From Saccharothrix deserti (GTDB lineage Bacteria > Actinomycetota > Actinomycetes > Mycobacteriales > Pseudonocardiaceae), in the NCBI RefSeq assembly GCF_009769385.1, contig NZ_VKAB01000002.1:434001-498000 (forward strand): a stretch of DNA of 64,000 bases, written 5' to 3'. The position numbers were made by a program, and so were the translations under genes. Each line of letters starts with the position of its first letter. Position 1 is the stretch's first letter. The notes beneath the pieces were generated by a model. It had not been told where the DNA came from, searched no databases, and worked only from the letters and a program-made list of their open reading frames with translations. This document shows positions 16,656-25,404 of the stretch, in pieces.

Positions 16656-18905
16656 GTGCGCCACCAAAGAATTACGGTGCGTGATGAACGGGTAAGACGC
16701 CTGCGGGCGCAACTCCCGGAGGCGGCGTTCCCGGCCACGGTCCGGACGCTGCCCGCACTGCTGTTGGTCCTGTTCCTGGCGCTCGCGGCGGCCACCGCCG
16801 TGCTGTTGGACGACCGCGAAGGGCAGGCCGTCCCCGGCGCCTTCCTCGAATCGCAGCGGGAACTCGCGGCGAGCGTGGCGCGGTCGGTCGGAGCGACGGC
16901 CAACCAGAGCCTGAGCGATCTGCGCGCGGCCTCGGCGGGAGCGGCACCCGAGGCGGTCGACCCGATGCTCGACGCACTCGTGCGCAGCCGGAAGTGGCGC
17001 GGCGCGGCGGTGTTCGCCGGGTCCTCACGCACGCTGGTCGCCACGCGGGGCGAACCGGTGCCGGCGCAGGCCATCCCGGCCTCGGTCAACGGCGCGGCCG
17101 TGACCTCGATGTCCGCCGCCAACGGCGAACTCGTCCTGATCACCACCACGGAGCTCCCGGGCGGGCGGCTCCTGGCCGCGACCACGGCCGTGCGGCTGCC
17201 CGAGGCGGAAGCGGACGAGCTCCTGCGGCAGTCGTTCGTGCTGACGACCCTGTCCGGCAAGGTCGTCGGAGCCACCGCATCACCCGCGCAGGACCGGGAC
17301 ACCCGGATCGCCGCGCTGGTCGCGGACGCGGGCCGGGCCGCGGGCGGCGGCACGCCCGGTGTCCGGCTCGGACCGGCCGAGGACCGGACCCAGCCGACCC
17401 TCGCCTACGCGCGGGTGACGCCGTCGAGCACCCCGGACGGCCTCGACCTCGCCGTGGTCGCGGTGGCCGACGGCCCGCTGTCCGGCAGCGACGCCGAAGG
17501 TTCCGGCCTCGTGCCCGCCGCCATCCTGGCGGCGCTCGCCGTCGTCGGGTTCGTCCTGGTCAAGCGGGTTGTCACCAGACCGGTCCTGGCCGCGCGCGCC
17601 GACCTGCTCGGCGTCGCGGCCGGCAACCTGGACACGGAGATCCGCTCTTCCTCCACCGGCGAAGTCGCCCGCATCGTGGCCGCCGCCCGGATGTGCCGTG
17701 ACCGGCTCGTCGGTGACGACGATCATGACGACGACCGTGACGACACCGCGCCGCAGCGGCGTCGCGTGATCACGGCACGCGTGACGTCCGGCGTGGTCGC
17801 GCTGGCGGTCTTCGGCTGGTCTGCCGGGATGCTGGTGGCGTTCCGCACCACCGAAGTCGAGATCCACCCGGCGGTGGTGGCCAGTGTCCGGACCCAGACC
17901 GGCAAGGCCACCGACGCGCTGCGCCGCAGCATGAACGACGGCCTCGCCGACCTGGCGGCCGTCGCGGGCACGACCGGGAACGACGCCGCACTGAGGACGG
18001 CGCTGGAAGGGCTGCTGGCCGACCAGACCCGGTACCGCAGCCTCTACCTGGTCGACCGGAGTGGGACGGCAGGCGAACCGGTCGGCCGGCCACCGCTGCG
18101 CCGCACCGAGGCGCCCGCCGCGACCGCCGGTTTCCGCCAGCACAACCAGGTGGGACGGGTGCCGGTGATCCTCGCGGAGGTGCCCGTTCCCGGCCGCGGC
18201 ACGACGCTGGTCGGCGAATTCGACCTCGACCACATCCGCGTCCTGCTGGACCAGGTCCCCGGTCACGCCCGCGTGGTCGACGGGGACTTCCGCACCATCA
18301 ACGCCACCGACGGCTTCGTCGCCTTCGAGGAGGTGACCGCGGCCGGCCTGCGCGACAGCGCCGCGCGGGCCAAGCTCGGCGGCGCCGTCGGCGAGATCCG
18401 GCAGGGTTCCGACGGGCCGGCGATCGTGGCCTCCGCCGCCGTGCTCGGCGGCGAGGTGGAGCGGCTGGGCTGGACCGTGGTGACCGAGCTGCCCGGCGGC
18501 GAACTGGCGCTGCCGGTGAACCAGACCCGCCGGCACGCACAGCTGGTCGCGCTCATCGGCGCCCTGGTCGCGTTGTTCGGCTACGGGTGGCTGCTGTTCA
18601 CCGTGCTCGGACCGCTGCGCCGGGTGGCGCGGGCGGCCGACCTGCTGGTGGCGGGCGACCTCCGGTCGGTGATCTACCCGCAGCGCCACGACGAGATCGG
18701 CACGATCGCCTCCTGCCTGGAGATCTGCCGACAGGCCGTGGTCCAGGGACCGGACCGGCTGGGCGAGGTCCGCCGTCCGCGCGGCGCGGCCACCGATCCG
18801 ACGCTGCTGATGAAGCCGGTCGAACGGCCCGCGCCCACCACGCGCTCCCCACGCCGACGTGCTCCGGAACGTCCGCGCCCCAAGGTCGGACGGGGCTCGG
18901 CGTGA
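16656..18905 (+). CDS. membrane protein with duplicated sensor-HAMP modules
   Basis: 749 residues. I choose GTG 16656 (GGAGAG upstream); GTG 16677 is possible. Four membrane helices are seen at about 31-52, 283-303, 375-397 and 628-650. Each pair encloses an extracellular domain of about 230 residues and is followed by a HAMP-like segment (VLAARADLLGVAAGNLD near 305; RRVARAADLLVAGDLRSV near 655). An acidic linker (DDDHDDDRDD) separates the modules. There is no kinase, cyclase or methyl-accepting output; the tail is short and basic/proline-rich. It is coupled by GTGA to pgsB. I infer a sensor or scaffold for polymer synthesis. The architecture recalls GlnX-type sensors. Confidence 0.7.
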   Translation: MRHQRITVRDERVRRLRAQLPEAAFPATVRTLPALLLVLFLALAAATAVLLDDREGQAVPGAFLESQRELAASVARSVGATANQSLSDLRAASAGAAPEAVDPMLDALVRSRKWRGAAVFAGSSRTLVATRGEPVPAQAIPASVNGAAVTSMSAANGELVLITTTELPGGRLLAATTAVRLPEAEADELLRQSFVLTTLSGKVVGATASPAQDRDTRIAALVADAGRAAGGGTPGVRLGPAEDRTQPTLAYARVTPSSTPDGLDLAVVAVADGPLSGSDAEGSGLVPAAILAALAVVGFVLVKRVVTRPVLAARADLLGVAAGNLDTEIRSSSTGEVARIVAAARMCRDRLVGDDDHDDDRDDTAPQRRRVITARVTSGVVALAVFGWSAGMLVAFRTTEVEIHPAVVASVRTQTGKATDALRRSMNDGLADLAAVAGTTGNDAALRTALEGLLADQTRYRSLYLVDRSGTAGEPVGRPPLRRTEAPAATAGFRQHNQVGRVPVILAEVPVPGRGTTLVGEFDLDHIRVLLDQVPGHARVVDGDFRTINATDGFVAFEEVTAAGLRDSAARAKLGGAVGEIRQGSDGPAIVASAAVLGGEVERLGWTVVTELPGGELALPVNQTRRHAQLVALIGALVALFGYGWLLFTVLGPLRRVARAADLLVAGDLRSVIYPQRHDEIGTIASCLEICRQAVVQGPDRLGEVRRPRGAATDPTLLMKPVERPAPTTRSPRRRAPERPRPKVGRGSA

Positions 18906-20374
18906 CCTACCTGTACGTGGTCTTCCTGATCCTCACCACGGGCCTGCTCGCCGCCGGCGTCCTCGAGCAACGCCGGCACCTGGCCCAGCTGCACCACATC
19001 GAGCACCGTGTGCTGGTCAACGGCATCCGCGGCAAGAGCTCCATCACGCGCCTGTGCGCGGGCGCGCTGCGCGGCGGCGGGCTCGTCACCACGGCCAAGA
19101 CGACGGGGACGGCGGCGCGGTTCATCCACCCCGACGGGAGCGAGGAGCCCGTCTACCGCAAGTGGGGCATCGCCAACGTCGTGGAGCAGATCGGCATCGT
19201 GCGGCGGGCCGCGGCGTACCGGTCCGACGCGTTGGTCATCGAGTGCATGGCGGTGATGCCCGACCTCCAGGAGATCAACCAGAGCAAGCTGATCCGGTCC
19301 ACCATCGGCGTGCTGTGCAACGTGCGGGAGGACCACCTGGCCGAGATGGGCCCCACGCTGGACGACGTGGCCCGCTCGCTGAGCCGGTCCATGCCGGTCG
19401 GCGGCGTCTGCGTGACCGCCGAACGCGACCGGCTGCACATCCTGGAGGAGGAGGCGGCCGAGCGGGACTGCGAGTTGATCGCGGTGGACCCGGAGTCGGT
19501 CACCGACGAGGAGATGGCCGGGTTCGGCTGGGTCACGTTCAAGGAGAACGTGGCGATCGCGCTGGCGGTGGCGGACCTGCTGGGCGTCAACCGGCGACTG
19601 GCGTTGGCGGGCATGTGGGCCGCCCCACCGGACCCCGGCGTGTTGTCCGTGCAGACGCGGGCGGTGGGCGGCAAGCGGGTCAAGCTCGCGAACGTGTTCG
19701 CCGCCAACGACCCCGAGTCGACGTTGATGAACGTCGAACGGCTGCTGGAGCAGGGCTCGATCGCACGCCCGTTGCACGTCGTGATCAACTGCCGCCCGGA
19801 CCGGGTCGAGCGCAACCGGCAGATGGGCGCGCTGATCGCCCGGATCGACCCCGACCGGGTCGTCCTGATCGGCGACCCGACCCGCAGTGCGCGTGCCACC
19901 ATCGACGAGGCCTGGCAGGACCGCGTCACCGACCTCGGCGGCGCCCGCGGCCCCGAGGACCTGCTCGACGCGATCCTGGCCGATGTGGACGGCACCGCCT
20001 CCCTGGTGGCCATCGGCAACATCCACGGTCAGGGCGAGGTGCTGCTCGCGGCCCTGGAAGGGCTCGAAGAGGTCGCGCCGGACGAGCGGCCGGCGGCACG
20101 TGAACAGCCCCCGGCCCGGCCGCCGCGCATCGCGCCACCCGTGCGCGACCGGCACGAGGCGCACCGAGGCATGCGCGGCAACCTCTTCGAACCGCCGCCG
20201 CCCCGGCACCACCAGGCCCACCGTCCGCGGCGGCCCCACCCCCACGGCGCACACCCGTCGACCGCCCAACCGCCCGACCCCCGGCTGCCCGACCCCCGGC
20301 CCCACGGCACCCCGCCTCACGGCACGCCGCCCCACGGCACCCCGCCCGCGCCTCGACCCAGGAAGCACTCGTGA
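18902..20374 (+). CDS. pgsB: PgsB/CapB-type poly-gamma-glutamate ligase with His/Pro-rich tail
   Basis: 490 residues, GTG start coupled to the sensor gene. An N-terminal membrane helix is followed by the Mur-ligase-like P-loop NGIRGKSS (about 40-47), then AKTTGTAARFI and VLCNVREDHLAEMG, all characteristic of PgsB/CapB, which polymerises glutamate through gamma-amide bonds at the membrane. Beyond residue 390 there is an atypical tail rich in proline, histidine and arginine (RHHQAHRPRRPHPHG), ending in a threefold PHGTP repeat. The catalytic core is complete. The product could be gamma-PGA or another amide-linked acidic polymer. The symbol is by family. Confidence 0.85.
   Translation: MTYLYVVFLILTTGLLAAGVLEQRRHLAQLHHIEHRVLVNGIRGKSSITRLCAGALRGGGLVTTAKTTGTAARFIHPDGSEEPVYRKWGIANVVEQIGIVRRAAAYRSDALVIECMAVMPDLQEINQSKLIRSTIGVLCNVREDHLAEMGPTLDDVARSLSRSMPVGGVCVTAERDRLHILEEEAAERDCELIAVDPESVTDEEMAGFGWVTFKENVAIALAVADLLGVNRRLALAGMWAAPPDPGVLSVQTRAVGGKRVKLANVFAANDPESTLMNVERLLEQGSIARPLHVVINCRPDRVERNRQMGALIARIDPDRVVLIGDPTRSARATIDEAWQDRVTDLGGARGPEDLLDAILADVDGTASLVAIGNIHGQGEVLLAALEGLEEVAPDERPAAREQPPARPPRIAPPVRDRHEAHRGMRGNLFEPPPPRHHQAHRPRRPHPHGAHPSTAQPPDPRLPDPRPHGTPPHGTPPHGTPPAPRPRKHS
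20301..20345 (+). repeat. 15-bp tandem repeat coding PHGTP units
   Basis: Three tandem 15-bp units of the form CCCACGGCACCCCGC (the middle one with two changes) encode the repeated His-Gly-Thr-Pro-Pro units near the PgsB C-terminus. It is in frame, so copy-number change would alter tail length without a frameshift. Confidence 0.8.
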
Positions 20375-20856
20375 CCAACGGATCCCTCCTCCTGCCCGAG
20401 GTGGCCACCCTCGGCCTCGCCATCGGCCTGGTGTTCTCGCTGGCGTGCTACCTCACCACCAACCTGTCGCCAGGTGGGATGATCACGCCGGGGTGGCTGG
20501 CGCTGACCCTCGTCGAGGACTACCGGCGGGCGCTGCTGGTGGTGGTCATGAGCGCGGTGACCTTCGGCGCGGTCAAGCTGCTGCAACGGGTCGTGATCCT
20601 CTACGGCAAGCGGCTGTTCGCCGCCGTGGTGCTCACCGGGGTGTTGCTCCAGACGACGTTGTTCATGCTCATCCAGAGCGACTACCCACTGCTGTTCGCC
20701 CACCAGACGCTCGGCTTCGTGGTGCCGGGCCTGATCGCCTACCAACTCGTCCGGCAGCCTCCGGTCGTCACGGTGCTCGCCACGGGTACGGTCAGCGCCG
20801 CCGGCTACGGCGTGCTGGCCAGCGGCGTGCTGGTCGGGCTGGTGCCCACGGTGTGA
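20371..20856 (+). CDS. pgsC: PgsC/CapC-type membrane subunit of PGA synthase
   Basis: 161 residues, GTG start overlapping the pgsB stop. Five or so membrane helices cover nearly the whole chain, and the PgsC signature LSPGGMITPGWLAL is present after helix 1. PgsC forms the membrane complex with PgsB and is needed for polymer synthesis and export. The length matches PgsC (about 150). No PgsA/CapA follows. Confidence 0.85.
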   Translation: MTNGSLLLPEVATLGLAIGLVFSLACYLTTNLSPGGMITPGWLALTLVEDYRRALLVVVMSAVTFGAVKLLQRVVILYGKRLFAAVVLTGVLLQTTLFMLIQSDYPLLFAHQTLGFVVPGLIAYQLVRQPPVVTVLATGTVSAAGYGVLASGVLVGLVPTV

Positions 20857-20876
20857 ACGGACTCGCTGGAGGTTCG

Positions 20877-21905
20877 GTGAACGGGAGAAGCGGGCGTCTG
20901 GCGCTGGCGGGCGTCGTCGCGGCCGTCGCGGTCGTGGCGGGTGTCGTGTGGTGGCCGGACAGGTCCGCCGACGTCCCTCCGGTAGGACACCTGGAGACCC
21001 CGCTCGCCCAGCAGGACCACGCCGCGCCACTGTCCGAACTGGCCTTCGAACGGGTCACCGGACCCGCCCGCACCGTCGTGCGCGACCAGACGGGCGCGAT
21101 CGTCGCGACGTTCACCGACGACGCCAGGACCGCCGTGATCAACGGCCCGCGCCGCTCGTTCAGCGAGCCGAAGGCAACCACCGCCGTGATCAACACCTCC
21201 GCGTGGGTGCGGTTGCTGCCCCAGCCGTGGCGGGCCGGGTCGGAGAGCGCCGACTGGTTCCGGACCTGGTTCCGGGACGCCCGGCAGGACACCAGCCCGG
21301 ACGTTCTGGCGATCGCCACGGAGTACACCGTCGACGCGCCCGCCGAGACCGACGCCAAGGGCGTGCGCTTCCGCGGTGACGCGTCTTTCGGGCCGGTCAA
21401 GGCGTCCGGGGCGGGACGGCAGGAGCAGTCGGACTTCTACGACTACCTCGGTGTGCCGTGGGAGTTCGCGAACGGTTCCAGCGGGCAGCCGGAGAACAGC
21501 CGCTACGGCGCCGTGGACTGCTCGGGCTACATCCGACTCGTGTTCGGTTACCGCCTGGGAATGCCCCTGCTCGGCACCAACACCGCGGGTCCCGGCATCC
21601 CCCGGCGCGCGTACGCGATCTCGGAGTTCGGCCCCGGCGTCCAACTGGTGCCGAACGAGCGCCGCCGCGCCACCGACTACGGCGTCCTGCAACCCGGTGA
21701 CCTGGTGTTCTTCGAGGTGGAGGACGACCAGGACACGCTCGACCACGTCGGCATCTACTTCGGCCTCGACAGCAACGGCCACCACCGGTTCATCTCCAGC
21801 CGGGAACGCATCAACGGACCGACGCTCGGCGACGTCGGCGGCACCTCGCTGCTGGACGACGGCGGCCACTACTCGACGGCGTGGCGGTCCGCCCGACGCC
21901 TCTGA
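20877..21905 (+). CDS. NlpC/P60-family secreted cysteine hydrolase
   Basis: 342 residues from GTG 20877 (GGAGG four bases upstream); GTG 20853, overlapping the pgsC stop, is the alternative. An N-terminal helix (LALAGVVAAVAVVAGVVWW) is a signal or anchor. The C-terminal catalytic domain has Cys in GAVDCSGYIR (about 215) and His in DTLDHVGIYFG, the NlpC/P60 pair that cuts gamma-D-glutamyl bonds in peptidoglycan. Lying in the PgsBC operon, it may cut or transfer the gamma-linked polymer, filling the role of a depolymerase. This is inference from context. Confidence 0.82.
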   Translation: MNGRSGRLALAGVVAAVAVVAGVVWWPDRSADVPPVGHLETPLAQQDHAAPLSELAFERVTGPARTVVRDQTGAIVATFTDDARTAVINGPRRSFSEPKATTAVINTSAWVRLLPQPWRAGSESADWFRTWFRDARQDTSPDVLAIATEYTVDAPAETDAKGVRFRGDASFGPVKASGAGRQEQSDFYDYLGVPWEFANGSSGQPENSRYGAVDCSGYIRLVFGYRLGMPLLGTNTAGPGIPRRAYAISEFGPGVQLVPNERRRATDYGVLQPGDLVFFEVEDDQDTLDHVGIYFGLDSNGHHRFISSRERINGPTLGDVGGTSLLDDGGHYSTAWRSARRL

Positions 21906-22200
21906 GACCACCGCCTGGATCTCCGCGGGATTCAACCCGGGCGAAAAGGTCTTCAGCGAATCGACAGGTTTGTTCAGCCCGCTGATCCGTAGATATACAA
22001 AGCCGAACTATTACGGCCAAAACAAGCGCGCGTTCCCGAACGCCCGCAATTCACGTGCATGAACATTCTGTCGATTCCGACGGGTTCGGGCTACGGTCTT
22101 CTGGGAGCGCTCCCAGAAGCCTGCCGCCGAAGTAACCGCTGTTCACAGATGTGCACCACTGGGAGTCGTTCGGCCAACCCTGCTCGCGAGGAGGCGACGC
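21906..22200. promoter_or_regulatory. promoter region of the pectate lyase gene
   Basis: About 295 bp without a gene. It has AT-rich patches (around 21985-22025), the CebR-type palindrome at 22098-22119 and a GAGGAGG-type ribosome site just before ATG 22201. Confidence 0.6.
22098..22119. promoter_or_regulatory. CebR-type operator (perfect 22-bp palindrome)
   Basis: The core TGGGAGCGCTCCCA equals the published streptomycete CebR box (cellobiose-responsive LacI repressor). Here the symmetry extends to 22 bp. It lies about 80 bp upstream of the CBM2 pectate lyase start, so repression relieved by cello-oligosaccharides is expected. Confidence 0.8.
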
Positions 22201-23421
22201 ATGAGTCTGCGCACAGGCAAGCGCAAAAGAACGTTGACCGGGCGGATCGCGGCGATCACGGCCGCGGCCTCGGTGACGACGGTGACCGCGGCATTGGTGG
22301 TGGTCGGCGGTCAGAGCGCGTACGCGGCCGTCGGGTGTCGCGTCGACTACACCGTCACCAACCAGTGGAGCGGCGGCTTCGGCGCGAACGTCACGGTCAC
22401 GAACCTCGGTGACGCGCTGTCGAGCTGGACCCTGGAGTGGAACTTCACCGCGGGCCAGCGCGTCGACCAGCTCTGGAGCGGCGAGTTCAGCCAGTCCGGC
22501 AGCACCGTGACGGTCAAGAACGCCTCGTGGAACGGCTCGATCGCCACCGGCGCGTCGGTGACGCCCGGCTTCAACGGCACGTGGACCGGCTCGAACCCGG
22601 CACCGACTTCGTTCAAGCTCAACGGTGTGACGTGCACCGGCTCGCCCAGCAGCACGTCCCCCTCGACGTCGACCTCCACGTCCACGTCCACCTCCACCAC
22701 GACGCGGCCGACCACGACCACCACTACCAGCAACCCTGGCGGCGGTGACGGCAGCGGGCCGTGGCCCGCGGACACCGGCAGCGTGCACCAGACCACGACC
22801 AAGGACGCCGGTACGTTCTTCGACGGTGGGATGAAGCGGTACTACGGCATCGGTGACGGTGGTCAGGGCGAGAGCCAGGACCCGATGTTCGAGGTGGCCA
22901 ACGGCGGCACCATCCAGAACGTCATCATCGACGCGCCCGCCGGTGACGGCATCCACTGCCTGGGCACCTGCACGATCCGCAACGTGTGGTGGAACGACGT
23001 CGGCGAGGACGCGGCCACGTTCCTGTCCCCCAGTTCCTCGGCCACCTACCTGGTGGACGGCGGCGGCGCGAAGTCCGGCGCGGACAAGGTGTTCCAGCAC
23101 AACGGCGCGGGCACCCTCACCATCCGCAACTTCCAGGTGCACAGCTCCGGCAAGCTCTACCGGGCCTGCGGCAACTGCACCAACTCCTACCAGCGGCACG
23201 TGGTGATGGACGGCATCACCGCCCGCTCCACCAAGGTGCTGGCCGGTATCAACACCAACTGGGGCGACACCGCCCGGTTCTCCCGGATCACCGTGTACGG
23301 CAGCACCACGATCTGCGAGAAGTACAAGGGCGTGCCGAAGGGCAGCGAGCCCACGAAGATCGGCGAAGGCGCGGACGGCGTGAACTGCTTGTACTCACCG
23401 TCCGACATCACCCAGCGATAG
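22201..23421 (+). CDS. secreted CBM2 - pectate lyase (PL3-type)
   Basis: 406 residues with a long basic signal peptide ending near AYAAVG (about 43). Residues 43-143 form a cellulose-binding module of family 2 (WSGGFGANVTVTN, flanking Cys, conserved Trp). A Ser/Thr-rich linker with TSTSTST and TTTTTT runs follows. The C-terminal 225 residues match bacterial PL3 pectate lyases (DAPAGDGIHCLGTCTIRNVW, then GVNCLYSPSDI), which cleave polygalacturonate by Ca2+-assisted beta-elimination. The CBM targets the enzyme to cellulose in intact walls. It is a single-gene unit behind the CebR-type box, and a 13-bp stem follows. Confidence 0.88.
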   Translation: MSLRTGKRKRTLTGRIAAITAAASVTTVTAALVVVGGQSAYAAVGCRVDYTVTNQWSGGFGANVTVTNLGDALSSWTLEWNFTAGQRVDQLWSGEFSQSGSTVTVKNASWNGSIATGASVTPGFNGTWTGSNPAPTSFKLNGVTCTGSPSSTSPSTSTSTSTSTSTTTRPTTTTTTSNPGGGDGSGPWPADTGSVHQTTTKDAGTFFDGGMKRYYGIGDGGQGESQDPMFEVANGGTIQNVIIDAPAGDGIHCLGTCTIRNVWWNDVGEDAATFLSPSSSATYLVDGGGAKSGADKVFQHNGAGTLTIRNFQVHSSGKLYRACGNCTNSYQRHVVMDGITARSTKVLAGINTNWGDTARFSRITVYGSTTICEKYKGVPKGSEPTKIGEGADGVNCLYSPSDITQR

Positions 23422-23442
23422 CGGCTGGAGATCCACAGCGGT

Positions 23443-23479
23443 GCGGGCGCGGAAGAGGGACATCCCCTTCCGCGCCCGC
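23443..23479. terminator. bidirectional hairpin terminator
   Basis: A 13-bp stem (GCGGGCGCGGAAG / CTTCCGCGCCCGC) with an 11-nt loop lies between the convergent pectate lyase (+) and methyltransferase (-) genes. Confidence 0.7.
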
Positions 23480-23501
23480 GCCACCGACTCCTACTGGGCG
23501 A

Positions 23502-24179
23502 TCAGGCGGACGGGGAGTTCCAGACCACGCCGCACAGGTAGAGGTCGAGGGTGTCGTCCAGGTGGGCGCCCGGGAAGGCCTGCCGGTAGTGGGCGTGGCA
23601 TTCCCCGCGCGTCGGTGGGGTGTTCCGCGCTACGTGGTCCAGCCAAGTCGGGTGCAGGCGCAGGCGGAGGACGTCCAAGGCCACGCCGGGCGACCTGTGC
23701 CGGACGGACATCATGGTGGCCACCCGGAACGCCTGCGCGCGGTGCCACAGGGGGTGGCGGTTCGGTGGGTTCACCACGTCGATCACCACCAAGCGGCCAC
23801 CGGGGGCGACGAGCGACCTCACGTGCGGCAGGACGCGGGGGTAGTCGCGCAAGGCGAAGAGGGTGTTCACGGCCAGCACGAGGTCGAAGCGCCCGTCCCG
23901 GTCCGCTGTCACGTCGAAGAGGTCCCGGGCCTGGTAGGTGATGTTGGGGCGAGCGTTGTCGGCCTCCGCCAGGGCGATCTCGCGTGCGGCGCCGTCCACG
24001 GCCAGGACTTCCGCGTAACGGTCCGCCAGCAGGCCGCTGTACCGGCCCGAGCCGCAGCCGAGGTCCAGTGCCCGCCCACCGTCGCCGACGACGCCCGTCA
24101 GCCACGGTCGGTACAGGACGTCGGTGATCTCCGCGTACCGTTGGTAGCGGCGGGCCAGGATGTCGAAGTGCGTGGTCAC
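23502..24179 (-). CDS. SAM-dependent methyltransferase, class I
   Basis: 225 residues from GTG 24179, coupled to the preceding binding-protein stop (GTGA). Motif I is ALDLGCGSGRYSGLL, followed by VLAVDGAAREI and the post-motif FDLVLAVNTLFAL. The substrate is unknown. Co-translation with an NMT1/THI5-like binding lipoprotein suggests a role connected to the imported compound, but nothing in the sequence confirms it. Confidence 0.8.
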   Translation of the reverse strand: MTTHFDILARRYQRYAEITDVLYRPWLTGVVGDGGRALDLGCGSGRYSGLLADRYAEVLAVDGAAREIALAEADNARPNITYQARDLFDVTADRDGRFDLVLAVNTLFALRDYPRVLPHVRSLVAPGGRLVVIDVVNPPNRHPLWHRAQAFRVATMMSVRHRSPGVALDVLRLRLHPTWLDHVARNTPPTRGECHAHYRQAFPGAHLDDTLDLYLCGVVWNSPSA

Positions 24180-25324
24180 CAGGTGATCGCCGGGTCGACG
24201 AACGCGTTGCTCACCAGGTCTTCCGGCTTCAGCCCGGTCGGGACGGCGCGGCGTTTGGCTTCCTGCAACGGCTTCAGGTCCTCGATGAGCTTCGCCACGC
24301 GGGTCGCGTCGAAGTCGCCGATCGTCGGCGTCACGCCGTCGTGGCCAAGGCCCAGTCCGCGGATCTGCTCGCCCGCGTACCGGGCCCGTTCGACGCTGTA
24401 CTCCGTTCCCGCGTTGAGCTCGCGGACCATCCGCACCAACGCCTCGTCGGTCGCCGCCGGGTCCGCGGAGTAGGCGCGCGTGCTGCGTTGCAACATCGGC
24501 ACGAGCTTCTTCAGGCACGGGCTCAGCCGCTCGACCTCCGCCGACGACACCGCGAGCGTCTCCGGGTAGATCGGGTAGCCGCTGTCGTGCACCAGGGCGA
24601 ACCCCACCGGACGCCGCCACGCGTCGATCTCCTGCTCGTACCGGTACGGCTCGTTGGTCGCGTACCCCTGCTGCGCGATCGCGCCGTCGGCCGCGACGAA
24701 CCGCGCCGGCGCGCCGTCGTAGGAGCCGTCCACCTGCGCCTGCTTCAGCTGTCCACTGTGGATCAGGTAGTCCATGTAGGACGCCCCGTTGGCGTACACC
24801 ACCGTGGTGCCGGTGCGGCCGATGTCGGCGATGGAGCGCCAGTCCGGGTGGTGCTCCTCCGACCACATGATCATCTGCGGGCTCTTGTCCAGCGGCGCGA
24901 AGACCGCCGTCGTCGGGAACGTCGCCGCCTCCTGCACCGCCTCGTCGGTGGCGATGCTGCCCAGCGTGATCGACGGGTCCGCCGCCATCAGCGCCGACAC
25001 CCGCTGGAACCCGGTCACCGGCCCGCCCGCGCGGACCTGGAGCCGCACGCCCGTGTCGCGCCCGTCGTCCAGCAACGGCCCTTCGACGGCCTTGCGCCGG
25101 TCGTCCACGGTGAAACCGCTGCCCAACAGCCGGTACAGACCGCCGTGCTCGGCCTGCGGGAACCAGTTCATCTGCACCACGACGGTGTCCGGGCACGTCC
25201 CGCGCAGCGACTCGGCGGCGGGCGGCAGCGACTCACCGCCCGGCCCACCCTCGGGCGTCGTGCACGCGGCCAGCAACAACACCGATAACGCGAGTAACGA
25301 CGACGCGCGCCGGGCAGACGACAT
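24176..25324 (-). CDS. NMT1/THI5-like ABC substrate-binding lipoprotein
   Basis: 382 residues from ATG 25324; in-frame ATGs at 25330, 25333 and 25366 are possible, and no ribosome site helps choose. The lipobox LLAAC follows a hydrophobic core. The mature start, VVVQMNWFPQAEHGGLYRL, matches binding proteins for thiamine-precursor pyrimidines and related aromatic or sulfonate compounds. Divergent from its ATPase and permease genes, which complete the importer. No TPP riboswitch is recognised upstream. The ligand is undetermined. Confidence 0.8.
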   Translation of the reverse strand: MSSARRASSLLALSVLLLAACTTPEGGPGGESLPPAAESLRGTCPDTVVVQMNWFPQAEHGGLYRLLGSGFTVDDRRKAVEGPLLDDGRDTGVRLQVRAGGPVTGFQRVSALMAADPSITLGSIATDEAVQEAATFPTTAVFAPLDKSPQMIMWSEEHHPDWRSIADIGRTGTTVVYANGASYMDYLIHSGQLKQAQVDGSYDGAPARFVAADGAIAQQGYATNEPYRYEQEIDAWRRPVGFALVHDSGYPIYPETLAVSSAEVERLSPCLKKLVPMLQRSTRAYSADPAATDEALVRMVRELNAGTEYSVERARYAGEQIRGLGLGHDGVTPTIGDFDATRVAKLIEDLKPLQEAKRRAVPTGLKPEDLVSNAFVDPAITW

Positions 25325-25404
25325 GAACATCATCTTGGCACAGTGGCGAACCCGCTCGTGTGCCATTCTTCGGGTGTGGAAGTCTCCCGGCGGGGAGGTT
25401 GGCC

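Noticed and set aside
25325-25404. Possible TPP riboswitch before the NMT1/THI5-like genes
   Set aside because: The gap is only 80 bp and no thi-box-like conserved segments are present.
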